Shown: piece by piece, positions 41,330 to 48,827 of the stretch | How the letters are laid out: every line of letters starts with the position of its first letter | How positions within the stretch are numbered: the stretch's first letter is position 1 | NCBI RefSeq assembly: GCF_016863495.1 | Contig: NZ_BOOZ01000035.1 | Coordinates: 28,243-92,242 of the forward strand | DNA from: Micromonospora andamanensis | GTDB taxonomy: Bacteria; Actinomycetota; Actinomycetes; Mycobacteriales; Micromonosporaceae | Length of the DNA stretch: 64,000 nucleotides | Direction: 5' to 3' | Position numbers and translations under genes: made by a program | The notes under the pieces: generated by a model | Told to the model about the DNA's origin: nothing | The model's input: the letters and a program-made list of their open reading frames with translations, nothing else | The model's database searches: none

Positions 41330-42481
41330 CTACCTCGTCGGACGGCGGTCCGGATGGTCGGCCGCTCCGGCTGCCGGGATGTTTCCGGCTCCCACGTCGA
41401 TGTCGGCCAGGAGGACGTCCAGGGCATCGATGACGGCGGTCAGCCGCCAGGAGCGGACGAGGTCGAAGGCGTGCTGGCCGCCGGGCAACTCGACGTGGAC
41501 CACCGGTTGCGACGACTCGGCCCGCAGCTTGTCCGCCAGCGCGCGCGCCGCTGCGGCGGGGGTGTAGTTGTCGAGGGTTCCGTGCGCGATCAGGAAGGCC
41601 GGCGCGTCCGATGCCGGCAGCGCGAACGGGGTCGACGCGACAGTCTCCTCGGCGCTGCGACCGTAGTAGCGGCCGTAGTAGCCGTAGAGGCAGACCGCTG
41701 CGGCAGGGCGCTCGTCCGGGGTCGCGCGCAGCGCGTACAGCGAGGTCAGATGGGCGCCCGCGGAGCTGCCCGCCATCACGACAGTCGACGCGTCCGCGCC
41801 GTACTCCGCCGCGTGCGTCCTCGCCCAGGCCATCGCGGCGGTCGCGTCGGCGAGGTGTTCCTCGAAGCCGGCCCCGGGGCGCAGCCGGTACGTCGCGCTC
41901 ACGCACAGCCAGCCACGCTCGGCGAGGTGGTGCAGAAGGCCACGGCCCTCCCAGTTCTTGCTGCCCGAGAAGTAGCCGCCGCCGTGAAAGTAGACAAGCA
42001 CCGGGCCACTCGCGGGTCGGTCACGCCGCCGCAGCACGTCGAGGCGTTGGCGGCGGTGGTCGCCGTAGCGCAGGTTACGCAGCCGCTGCACCGAGTGCGG
42101 CCGGAACGGCAGCGGGGTGAGGGCCGTGCGCCACAAGCTTCGGCGCGCCGGTGCGCGGTCGATGCCGGCGGCTCGTAGGGCGGCCCCAGCGGCGGATCTC
42201 GAGCGGGTGGCTCGGCGGGTCAACGCGATGAGCATCACCCCGGTCGCGGTCGCGCCGGCCAGCAGGACGCCCGACCACACATCGCGGCGCAGGTCGCCGC
42301 TCCAGACTGCCGCGACAGTCGAGAGCGCGAGCAACGTCAGGACCAGGTGAGGCACCTCGTTGACCACCATCCCGGCCAGGAAGGCGGCCCGCGCCAGCGG
42401 TCTTGGCCGCGCGGGTGGGGTCAACGCGGCGGTGGTCGCCAGACCGAGCACGAGGACGTGCACCAGATAGTCGTTCGGCAC
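41330..42481 (-). CDS. Membrane-anchored alpha/beta-hydrolase (HSL-type esterase)
   Basis: A 383-residue protein. About three membrane helices occupy residues 1-85. The esterase domain from ~125 carries the hormone-sensitive-lipase HGGGY oxyanion motif (VYFHGGGYFSG), the nucleophile elbow GSSAGAH, the acid in AHGTLDNYTP and the His in GGQHAFD. An acyl ester or amide substrate is likely, acted on outside or at the membrane. It is divergent from a TetR regulator that shares paired operators with it and is probably its repressor. Confidence 0.88.
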   Translation of the reverse strand: MPNDYLVHVLVLGLATTAALTPPARPRPLARAAFLAGMVVNEVPHLVLTLLALSTVAAVWSGDLRRDVWSGVLLAGATATGVMLIALTRRATRSRSAAGAALRAAGIDRAPARRSLWRTALTPLPFRPHSVQRLRNLRYGDHRRQRLDVLRRRDRPASGPVLVYFHGGGYFSGSKNWEGRGLLHHLAERGWLCVSATYRLRPGAGFEEHLADATAAMAWARTHAAEYGADASTVVMAGSSAGAHLTSLYALRATPDERPAAAVCLYGYYGRYYGRSAEETVASTPFALPASDAPAFLIAHGTLDNYTPAAAARALADKLRAESSQPVVHVELPGGQHAFDLVRSWRLTAVIDALDVLLADIDVGAGNIPAAGAADHPDRRPTR

Positions 42482-42486
42482 GGGCT

Positions 42487-42534
42487 CCTCCTCTACAGGT
42501 GTCGAGGGATGTTACTCTACACCTGTAGAGGAGG
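42487..42534. promoter_or_regulatory. Paired TetR operators between esterase and TetR genes
   Basis: A perfect 16-bp inverted repeat (arms 42487-42502 and 42519-42534) has a 16-bp spacer. Within each arm is a CTACA-NN-TGT site: CTACACCTGTAG at 42517-42528 is nearly a full palindrome and CTACAGGTGT at 42493-42502 its partner. The right arm runs into the Shine-Dalgarno sequence of the TetR gene, so a bound repressor would block both promoters. Confidence 0.75.
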
Positions 42535-42537
42535 GGG

Positions 42538-43086
42538 GTGCCCGTGGCGACCGACCGTCGGGCAGTCATCGCGGATGCGGCGATCACGACGCTGGCCAGG
42601 GCCGGCGGACGTGGGCTCACCCACCGGGCCGTCGACAAGGAGGCGGGGCTGCCGATCGGCTCCACCTCCTATTACCTCCGCACCCGGGCCGACCTGCTCC
42701 GGGCTGCCGTCGACCGGCTGGCCGAGCTGGACGAGGCGGCCCTCACCCCCGCCACCGACGGGACGCTCGCCGCAGACCTCGCGCGCGTCATCGACCACCT
42801 GCTCACCACCGACCGCGAGCGGCTCCTCGCCCGCTACGAGCTCGCACTCGAATCCGTACGACGTCCCGAGCTGCGCGTGTTCCTGGCGGCCGGCACGCAC
42901 CGGGTGCGTGGTGTGATCGAGCAGCGGCTGGCCGAGCAGGGTGTGGCGGCACCACGCGAGGTGGCCGAAGCCACGCTCGCCCTTGTCGACGGCCTGCTCT
43001 TCGCCGAACTCACCGCGATCGAAGGGCAACAACGAGGCCGCCCCGACCTGGAAGCTGCCCTGGCGAGGCTCGTGGGCACCCGGTGA
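42538..43086 (+). CDS. TetR-family transcriptional regulator
   Basis: A 182-residue regulator. The HTH reads RRAVIADAAITTLARAGGRGLTHRAVDKEAGLPIGSTSYYLRTRADLLRAAVDRL, a normal TetR N-terminal domain; the C-terminal half is a helical ligand-binding domain. GTG at 42538 or 42544 may be the start; the second has better spacing from GAGGAGG. It is divergent from the membrane esterase, and its upstream region holds paired palindromes. Confidence 0.94.
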   Translation: MPVATDRRAVIADAAITTLARAGGRGLTHRAVDKEAGLPIGSTSYYLRTRADLLRAAVDRLAELDEAALTPATDGTLAADLARVIDHLLTTDRERLLARYELALESVRRPELRVFLAAGTHRVRGVIEQRLAEQGVAAPREVAEATLALVDGLLFAELTAIEGQQRGRPDLEAALARLVGTR

Positions 43087-43137
43087 CCCGGGCCGCACCG
43101 GCCAATGACAGTTGAGCACCCCTGTGATGGAGGAACC

Positions 43138-43731
43138 ATGCGCCGACTCACCTACTACGTCGCGACCACCCTCGACGGTTTCATCGCCGGTCCGGACGGT
43201 GGTGACCCGAGCGGCCAGAGCTATTTCCCGGTCCCACCCGACCTGGTCGACTACATGGTGACGAACTTTCCGGAAACGCTGCCCGCACCCGCCCGCGCCG
43301 CCCTGGGCGTCGAGGGGCCAGGAAAGGTCTTCGACACCGTGCTGGAGGGCCGGGCGTCCTATCAGGTCGGCCTGGACGCCGGGCTCGACGACGCCTACCC
43401 GCACCTGCGTCACCTGGTGTTCTCCACCACCATGCGGGAGGTTCCGGGCGACACCGTCGAACTGGTTGGCACCGACGCCCTTGAGCGAGTCCGCCGGCTC
43501 AAGCAGGACGACAGCGAGCTGGACATCTGGCTGGTGGGCGGCGGTACGTTGGCCCACAGCCTGCTACCCGAGATCGATCGGCTCATCATCAAACAGCACC
43601 CGTCCGTGATCGGGTCGGGGATCCCGATGTTCGCCGGCCCGTTCCAGCCCACCCTGTTCACCCACGTCGACACCTCTGTCCTGGACTCGGGGGTGCGCGT
43701 ACTGACGCTGGACCGGCGCCGGAGATCGTGA
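43138..43731 (+). CDS. Dihydrofolate reductase-like / RibD C-terminal-domain protein
   Basis: A 197-residue protein of the RibD_C/DHFR-like family: MRRLTYYVATTLDGFIAGPDGG opening, HLVFSTTMREVPGDTVEL, then WLVGGGTLAHSLLPEIDRLIIKQHPSVIGSGIPMF. These proteins bind NADPH and many carry out unassigned reductions. The ATG at 43138 is preceded by GGAGG. It follows the TetR gene by 51 bp and may share its transcript. Confidence 0.9.
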   Translation: MRRLTYYVATTLDGFIAGPDGGDPSGQSYFPVPPDLVDYMVTNFPETLPAPARAALGVEGPGKVFDTVLEGRASYQVGLDAGLDDAYPHLRHLVFSTTMREVPGDTVELVGTDALERVRRLKQDDSELDIWLVGGGTLAHSLLPEIDRLIIKQHPSVIGSGIPMFAGPFQPTLFTHVDTSVLDSGVRVLTLDRRRRS

Positions 43732-43788
43732 ATGGCGACCACGGCGTCGCCGCCTTCGACGTTCGACGCACGAGCGGAAAGCCGAGAA

Positions 43789-44217
43789 TCAGGCCAGCCT
43801 GCGCAGGCCCTCTGTGATGGCGGTGCGGAGTTGCTCACCGTACGCACCTGCCGGCAACACGTCGACATGCTCGGCCGCCTGCTCGAAGGCGGCGCGTGCG
43901 GCGACCGCGTCGCCCAGCCGCTCGTTGGCGATGGCAACACCCACGTGCAGCGAAGGGTAGAAGGCGGCGACCCTGTCATCGCCGACGCCGTCGGCATGCC
44001 GCAGCGCCACCTGGTTCCACCGCAGGATCTCCTCGGGCGCTTCCTGCTGTCGAGCAAGGTAGTGCGCCGCGACGCAAGCGTCGTAGTCGTCGGCACGGCT
44101 CGACCAAGCCTCTTCGAACAACGCCCGCGCGTCGGCCGGCCGCCCCTCCGCCTCTGCCCGCATCCCGTCCTGGCACAGCTGAAGCATCGGATTGCCGAGA
44201 TCCATCATCACTCCCAT
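43789..44217 (-). CDS. Small TPR-like protein
   Basis: A 142-residue helical protein built of about three TPR-like pairs (MRAEAEGRPADARALFEEAW, DDYDACVAAHYLARQ, SLHVGVAIANERLGDAVAARAAFEQAA). Proteins of this size and pattern are widespread in actinobacteria and have no assigned function. The start is MGVMMDLG at 44217 or the internal Met three codons on. No operon partner is evident. Confidence 0.78.
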   Translation of the reverse strand: MGVMMDLGNPMLQLCQDGMRAEAEGRPADARALFEEAWSSRADDYDACVAAHYLARQQEAPEEILRWNQVALRHADGVGDDRVAAFYPSLHVGVAIANERLGDAVAARAAFEQAAEHVDVLPAGAYGEQLRTAITEGLRRLA

Positions 44218-44306
44218 GTATCGCCCACTGGCTGACGCGACGAGCCTGGCGGCTCAACCAGGTCGAAGGTCAAGCAGACGAGTCACGGTGGCAACGTCCG
44301 CCGGCT

Positions 44307-44780
44307 TCACGCGCTCTCGCCGGGGCCACCTTGCCGAGACAGCGGCTTACGGAGGATGTGGTTGAGACCGAACTCGGTATCACTGGTGCGGACATCGACG
44401 TAGCCCAGTCGACGGTAGAAGCCGTGCCCGGTGATACTGGCGCCGGTTTCCATGTGGTCGAACCCGTCCGCCGCCGCGAGTTCCTCGACATGCCCGATCA
44501 ACCGCCGGCCGACACCACGACCGATCGCCCCCGGATGCACGAACATCGTGAAAACCTTGTTGCCGTCGCGGGACACCGTGCCGACGACCTCGTCCCACTC
44601 GGCGACGAAGACCTGGCGTTCCACGGCCAGTTGCGCCAGGCGCTCGGTGGTGAAGTGGGCGCACATGCGCTCGATCAGCTCGGCAGGGTAGTCACGGCTA
44701 TTGACCTCACGCAGGCACCGCTCGATGAGCTCTGCCACCGCCGGGGCGTCCTCCCGCCGGAACAGCCGCACGCGCGTCAC
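44307..44780 (-). CDS. GNAT-family N-acetyltransferase
   Basis: A 157-residue acetyltransferase. VTRVRLFRREDAPAVAELIERCLREVN begins the fold, FTMFVHPGAIGRGVGRRLIGHVEELA is the acetyl-CoA motif, and GHGFYRRLGYVDVRT closes it. GTG at 44780 was chosen because the fold starts there; the longer frame is non-coding in style. Substrate unknown. Confidence 0.9.
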   Translation of the reverse strand: MTRVRLFRREDAPAVAELIERCLREVNSRDYPAELIERMCAHFTTERLAQLAVERQVFVAEWDEVVGTVSRDGNKVFTMFVHPGAIGRGVGRRLIGHVEELAAADGFDHMETGASITGHGFYRRLGYVDVRTSDTEFGLNHILRKPLSRQGGPGESA

Positions 44781-44826
44781 GCGGCCATTCTGCCTCGGTA
44801 GCGCTGCGACGAAAGACCCGTCTGGG

Positions 44827-45018
44827 TCAGGCCCGATCGGTGACCTGGGCGACGAACGCGCGCCACGCGGACGGGGGGAAGGCCAGCGCCGGGCCGGTCG
44901 GGTCCTTCGAGTCGCGGACACCGACGACACCGGGGAGATTGTCGGCGACCTCAACGCAGTTGCCGCCGCTGGTGCCGCTACGGGTGGCCTTGCGCCACCG
45001 CGCGCCGTTCAGGTCCAT
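44827..45018 (-). CDS. DUF397 domain protein
   Basis: A 63-residue DUF397 protein: LNGARWRKATRSGTSGGNCVEVADN at the front and FPPSAWRAFVAQV at the end are the family's defining blocks. DUF397 proteins almost always lie directly downstream of an XRE/DUF5753 regulator, as here, with which they overlap by 10 bp. The pair is thought to behave like a toxin-antitoxin or anti-regulator couple (Scr1-type), though the mechanism is unsettled. Confidence 0.93.
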   Translation of the reverse strand: MDLNGARWRKATRSGTSGGNCVEVADNLPGVVGVRDSKDPTGPALAFPPSAWRAFVAQVTDRA

Positions 45019-45809
45019 TGATTCGCCGCTTCCTTAATCAGGTCGAGGGACTGTCGCCGGGAAAGGGCCTCGGTACGGACGCTCTCCCACCGCTCGAAGA
45101 GCGTATCGAGATCGGCCGGCCGGTCCACGACATCGCCGCCTAGCTGACTTTCGAGGTGTCCGATCCAACTGCCATCTGGCATGTGCGCCAGGGACAGCGG
45201 GCCGGACAGCCCGGCGTGAAGGCCAACGTCGGCCGGAACGACGTGGACGCTGATGTTGGGTCGCTCTGCGCAAGCTACAAGGTGCGAAAGCTGCTCGGCC
45301 ATCATTTTCTCGCCCCCGTCGCCCGCGCGGCGGATCGCTCCCTCATCGACGACAACGACAAGTTGGGGCGGAGACTCCCGCGTGAGGATGGCCTGCCGTT
45401 CAAGCCGACCGGCGACCCGGCGATCCACCTCCTCATCGCTCAGGCGGGGGTCGAGCCGTAGGACGGCGCGAGCGTATGCCTCGCTTTGCAACAGGCCCGG
45501 GATCAGGTTGGGCTCGAAGTAGCGGAGCTGCGTCGCACCGCGTTCGGCGTCGAGCCATGGCAGGAACCAGGACGGCGTGCCGAGCTTCATCGCCAGCCGC
45601 TCGAACAGGCCACCGTTGCTCAGCACCCGGTCGGCGCCTCGGGCGAAGTCCAACGTCAGTGCTCGGGTGCCGCCTTCGACAGCGCTGACGTGGGAGGCAC
45701 TGAAGCCGGCCCCGCGCCCGAACGCTTCCTGCGTCATGCCGGCCGCGCCCCGCGCCCGGCGGATCTCGCCCACGATGAAGGCCGCCACAGGGTTCGGCAT
45801 GTCAGGCAT
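45009..45809 (-). CDS. XRE-family regulator with DUF5753 (Scr1-type)
   Basis: A 266-residue protein. The helix-turn-helix at residues ~14-70 (IRRARGAAGMTQEAFGRGAGFSASHVSAVEGG) precedes a DUF5753 region (YFEPNLIPGLLQSEAYARAVL, RQAILTRESPPQLVVVVDEGAI, SVHVVPADVGLHAGLSGPLSL). Such regulators control development or antibiotic genes in actinomycetes together with a DUF397 partner, which follows with a short overlap. Two small unknown genes are encoded divergently 217 bp away. Confidence 0.94.
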   Translation of the reverse strand: MPDMPNPVAAFIVGEIRRARGAAGMTQEAFGRGAGFSASHVSAVEGGTRALTLDFARGADRVLSNGGLFERLAMKLGTPSWFLPWLDAERGATQLRYFEPNLIPGLLQSEAYARAVLRLDPRLSDEEVDRRVAGRLERQAILTRESPPQLVVVVDEGAIRRAGDGGEKMMAEQLSHLVACAERPNISVHVVPADVGLHAGLSGPLSLAHMPDGSWIGHLESQLGGDVVDRPADLDTLFERWESVRTEALSRRQSLDLIKEAANQWT

Positions 45810-46026
45810 TCAGGGCTCCACTCATTGAAGATCGACTACCCACGTCGCCACCGAATCGGCGGCCGTTTCGCCAGCTCAGCCCGGACGCCGGAAGCACCTT
45901 CCGAGAGTAACGGCCGGCACAGCAGAGTGTCACCAGCGGAACCGCGGGCGTGGCACGGCCCGCTGGCGGGACCAGCACGGGGCCGCCCGACGGGCGAGCA
46001 CTCTCGGGCGGCCCTCCCCCAACTTC

Positions 46027-46407
46027 GTGTCGATTGAGGAGGCCCGCCGTGCCCGTTCCGAAGCCCACGAACGCCGCACCCCCGTGGCTCGACCGTCGCC
46101 ATGTCGGGTGACGCGGGAGGACGGCACGCCTCGGGTCTCCCCCGGCGTGTACCTCCTGGATCGGGAAGCCTCCCCGCAGTTCGCCAGCCCGGTCCTGGTG
46201 CGGGTGATCCGCGAGCTGATCGACCGGCACCCGCCGTACGGCTGGACCTGGGTCGACTGTTATCAGCTCGATCGGCACGGCGACGCGACGGAGAAGCGGC
46301 AGTTGTTCGTGATGCCACAGGGCATGCGCCCGGTGCAGGTGGCACCGGTCCCGTACGCGGCGCGTCGGCCCCCGCCGCGCTCCCGCCCCGCGCGGGCGGG
46401 CGGGTGA
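46027..46407 (+). CDS. Small unknown protein, gene A of a two-gene unit
   Basis: A 126-residue protein, GTG start. The middle is well ordered (GVYLLDREASPQFASPVLVRVIRELIDRHPPYGWTWVDCYQLD then KRQLFVMPQGMRPV), while both ends are basic and low-complexity. The core suggests a small soluble alpha/beta fold. Its stop overlaps the next start (GTGA), so the two are translated together. It is divergent from the XRE/DUF397 pair and might be its target. No family recognised. Confidence 0.65.
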   Translation: MSIEEARRARSEAHERRTPVARPSPCRVTREDGTPRVSPGVYLLDREASPQFASPVLVRVIRELIDRHPPYGWTWVDCYQLDRHGDATEKRQLFVMPQGMRPVQVAPVPYAARRPPPRSRPARAGG

Positions 46408-46658
46408 GCAGCGGGCTGGACGAACACGTCGCGTCCCGTCCCACCTGGCGGTGCCGGGCGTGTGGGATCGCCTGGCCCTGTTCTGCGGCGAAGCTGCGTC
46501 TGCTCGCCGAGTACCGGAACAACATGCCGGGCCTGATGGTCCATCTCGTGACGTTGCGCGAGGAGGCTGCCGAGCAACTCGCCGGGCTGGGCGGCGGTGG
46601 GCCGCCTGCCGACCTGCACCGGCGGTTCACCGACTGGGTGCCGGCCCGGTCCAGATAG
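46404..46658 (+). CDS. Small unknown protein with a CxxC motif, gene B
   Basis: An 84-residue protein coupled to gene A by a GTGA overlap. TWRCRACGIAWPCSAAKLRLLAEYR contains a C-x2-C...C cluster that could bind zinc, followed by helices (MVHLVTLREEAAEQLAGL) and a basic end. It resembles small zinc-ribbon-like accessory proteins but no family can be named. The gene ends just before a strong bidirectional terminator. Confidence 0.7.
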   Translation: MSSGLDEHVASRPTWRCRACGIAWPCSAAKLRLLAEYRNNMPGLMVHLVTLREEAAEQLAGLGGGGPPADLHRRFTDWVPARSR

Positions 46659-46664
46659 CCGCCC

Positions 46665-46702
46665 GCCCCGGGTCCGCGCACTCCCCGACGCGGGCCCGGG
46701 GC
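46665..46702. terminator. Bidirectional terminator between gene B and the IclR gene
   Basis: A 14-bp stem (46665-46678 with 46689-46702; one G-U pair) and a 10-nt loop lie between convergent stop codons. Confidence 0.85.
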
Positions 46703-46720
46703 AGGCTCCACCGCCCGGGC

Positions 46721-47479
46721 TCAGCCGAGGTCGGCGGTGTCGCCCAGCTCGCGGGAGATCTGGTTCGCGGTGTCGAGCAGCAGGGGCAGGCTGTCCTTGA
46801 GCTTGTCGAGGCTGGCGATGACCTCGATGGCGGTCATCGAGGCGGCGGCGATGACCCGCCCGCGCGAGTCCCTGATCGGCGCGGCCACGCACATGACGTA
46901 CGTGTCGTGCTCGCCGTTGTCGACAGCCCAGCCCTGTTCCCGGATGCGGACGAGTTCGGCGTCGAGGGACTCGCGGTCGGCGTACGTGGTGGGGGTGAAT
47001 CGTTCGAAGGCGACATGGGAGAGGAGGCGGTCGCGTTCCTCGGTCGGCAGGTACGCCAGGATGGTCTTGCCGACGGCGCTCGCGTAGATCGAGACCGCGC
47101 GCCCGATCCGGGACGGCAGTTTGACCGCGTCGAAGGCCGGGCTGTCGACCTTGTCGATGTAGATGATCTCGTCGCCGGTGAGCTGCGCCAGGTGCACGGT
47201 GTGGCCGGTCTCGCGCTGGAGCGCGCGCAGCGGCGCGGCAGCGAACTGGCGCAGGTCCATCGAGCCGAGTGCGAGTTCCGACAGTTCGATGATGCCGCTG
47301 CCGAGCACGTAGGTACCGGCGCCGGTCCGGCGGACGAAGCGCGCCGATTCGAGCGTCTGGAGAATCCGCAGGGCCGTGGATTTGTGGACACCCAGGACCT
47401 CCGCCGCCTCGGTGAGCGACAGCGGATGCTCCGCAGCGCGGCGGATCAGATCGACCGCACGGCGAATCGATTGCGACAA
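46721..47479 (-). CDS. IclR-family regulator of the aldonic-acid operon
   Basis: A 252-residue IclR protein. The winged-helix N-terminus (IRRAVDLIRRAAEHPLSLTEAAEVLGVHKSTALRILQTLESARFV) is followed by the ligand-binding domain (TGHTVHLAQLTGDEIIYIDKV, AVSIYASAVGKTILAYLP, VMCVAAPIRDSRGRVIAAASM). A TTG start at 47479 is preferred because GGAGGGAG lies upstream at good spacing; ATG at 47527/47530 sits inside a palindrome and would add 16-17 residues. It is divergent from the sugar-acid operon it very likely controls. Confidence 0.92.
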   Translation of the reverse strand: MSQSIRRAVDLIRRAAEHPLSLTEAAEVLGVHKSTALRILQTLESARFVRRTGAGTYVLGSGIIELSELALGSMDLRQFAAAPLRALQRETGHTVHLAQLTGDEIIYIDKVDSPAFDAVKLPSRIGRAVSIYASAVGKTILAYLPTEERDRLLSHVAFERFTPTTYADRESLDAELVRIREQGWAVDNGEHDTYVMCVAAPIRDSRGRVIAAASMTAIEVIASLDKLKDSLPLLLDTANQISRELGDTADLG

Positions 47480-47521
47480 GGTTGGTGTCTCCCTCCGGGC
47501 GGCGGCCCCGACGGCCACCAG

Positions 47522-47536
47522 TTGCATCATATGCAA
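47522..47536. promoter_or_regulatory. IclR-type operator
   Basis: TTGCAT-CAT-ATGCAA is a perfect 6+3+6 palindrome. A related half-site TTGCATAT occurs at 47574-47581 inside the operon's promoter spacer, so one regulator could act on both divergent promoters. Confidence 0.7.
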
Positions 47537-47564
47537 TGTAGTCCGCCTTAGCTGCAACTGACTA

Positions 47565-47592
47565 TTGACACCGTTGCATATGGCGCTACGAT
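47565..47592 (+). promoter_or_regulatory. Strong sigma-70-type promoter of the aldonic-acid operon
   Basis: TTGACA (47565-47570), 16-bp spacer, TACGAT (47587-47592): a near-consensus vegetative promoter 51 bp before the first gene. The spacer contains the IclR half-site TTGCATAT. Confidence 0.75.
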
Positions 47593-47642
47593 CGTTGCAG
47601 ATTCCAGCTCGGCGACCCCCGACCTGTGCCAGGGGAGTGACG

Positions 47643-48827
47643 ATGAGCAAGGAGCCCTGGTTCGGCACTGCCGCCGAGGCGTTGCCGGACGACGCCGAGG
47701 ACAGCGTCCTCATCGGCCGGATCTGGGATCCGTCCGTCGACGGGCCCTCACCCGTCACCGTCCGCGACGGCGAGGTCATCGACGTCAGCCGCCAGTTCCC
47801 GACCGTCCGGGACATCTGCGAGCTGCCCGAGCCCGCCAAGACCGTGGCGGGGTTGGACGGGCCGCGACTCGGCGGCCTCAGCGACCTGCTGGCCAACACC
47901 GCCTCGGCGGACCGGGACCGGACCCGGCCCTGGCTGCTCGCCCCGGTCGACCTGCAAGCGCTCAAGGCCGCCGGCGTGACCTTTCCCGTCTCGATGATCG
48001 AACGGGTCATCGAGGAGCGTGCCCGAGGCGACCTGACCCTCGCGGCGGACATCCGTGGCCGGATGCTCGCCGACATCGGCGCCGACCTGCCTAGCCTGGT
48101 CCCCGGCTCGGCGGAGGCGGAACGACTCAAGACCGCGCTTATCGCGGAGGGCGTCTGGAGCCAGTACCTCGAGGTGGGGATCGGCCCGGACGCCGAGATC
48201 TTCACCAAGGGCCAGGTGCTCTCCGCCGTCGGCACCGCCGTCCCGGTCGGTGTGCTCGCCGCGTCCACCTGGAACAACCCGGAACCCGAAGTGGCGCTCG
48301 TCGCCCAGTCCAGCGGCCGGATCGTCGGCGCCACCCTGGGCAACGACGTCAACCTGCGCGATGTCGAGGGTCGGTCGGCGCTGCTGCTGCCCCTGGCGAA
48401 GGACAACAACGCCTCGTGCGCCCTCGGTCCGTTCATCCGGCTGTTCGACGAGCGGTTTCCGCTCAGCCGGGTACGTGACCTCGAGGTGGTCCTCCAGGTC
48501 CACGGGGTGGACGAATTCCACCTGGAGGCAACCTCGCAGATGGCCCGGATATCGCGCGACCCGGCGGCCCTGGTGCGGCAGTTGATCGGCCCGCATCACC
48601 AGTATCCCGACGGCGCCGTGCTGATGCTCGGCACCATGTTCGCCCCCACCCAGGACCGCGACCGACCCGGTGAGGGCTTCACCCACAAGGTCGACGACGT
48701 GGTGCGGATCAGCTGCCCGGCGCTCGGCACCCTGGTCAACCGGGTCCGGCACGCGGAGCAGTGCGAACCCTGGCGGTTCGGCGTCCGCGACCTGATGGGC
48801 AATCTGGCTAAGAGAGGACTGCTGTGA
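47643..48827 (+). CDS. FAH-family 2-keto-3-deoxy-sugar-acid dehydratase (XylX/AraD1-like)
   Basis: A 394-residue protein with a C-terminal fumarylacetoacetate-hydrolase-like domain (VGIGPDAEIFTKGQVLSAVG, NPEPEVALV, LGNDVNLRDVEGRSALLLPLAKDNN, SCALGPFI). FAH-fold enzymes of this length dehydrate 2-keto-3-deoxy-pentonates to 2,5-dioxopentanoate in the Weimberg-type pathway. The following genes, a semialdehyde dehydrogenase and an IlvD/Edd dehydratase, supply the adjoining steps. Whether the substrate comes from D-xylose or L-arabinose cannot be told. The ATG at 47643 lies 51 bp after the promoter. Confidence 0.85.
   Translation: MSKEPWFGTAAEALPDDAEDSVLIGRIWDPSVDGPSPVTVRDGEVIDVSRQFPTVRDICELPEPAKTVAGLDGPRLGGLSDLLANTASADRDRTRPWLLAPVDLQALKAAGVTFPVSMIERVIEERARGDLTLAADIRGRMLADIGADLPSLVPGSAEAERLKTALIAEGVWSQYLEVGIGPDAEIFTKGQVLSAVGTAVPVGVLAASTWNNPEPEVALVAQSSGRIVGATLGNDVNLRDVEGRSALLLPLAKDNNASCALGPFIRLFDERFPLSRVRDLEVVLQVHGVDEFHLEATSQMARISRDPAALVRQLIGPHHQYPDGAVLMLGTMFAPTQDRDRPGEGFTHKVDDVVRISCPALGTLVNRVRHAEQCEPWRFGVRDLMGNLAKRGLL

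Noticed and set aside
47480..48436. N-terminal extension of the IclR frame far upstream
   Set aside because: The extension is antisense to the FAH-type gene; the TTG at 47479 with a strong ribosome-binding site explains the protein.
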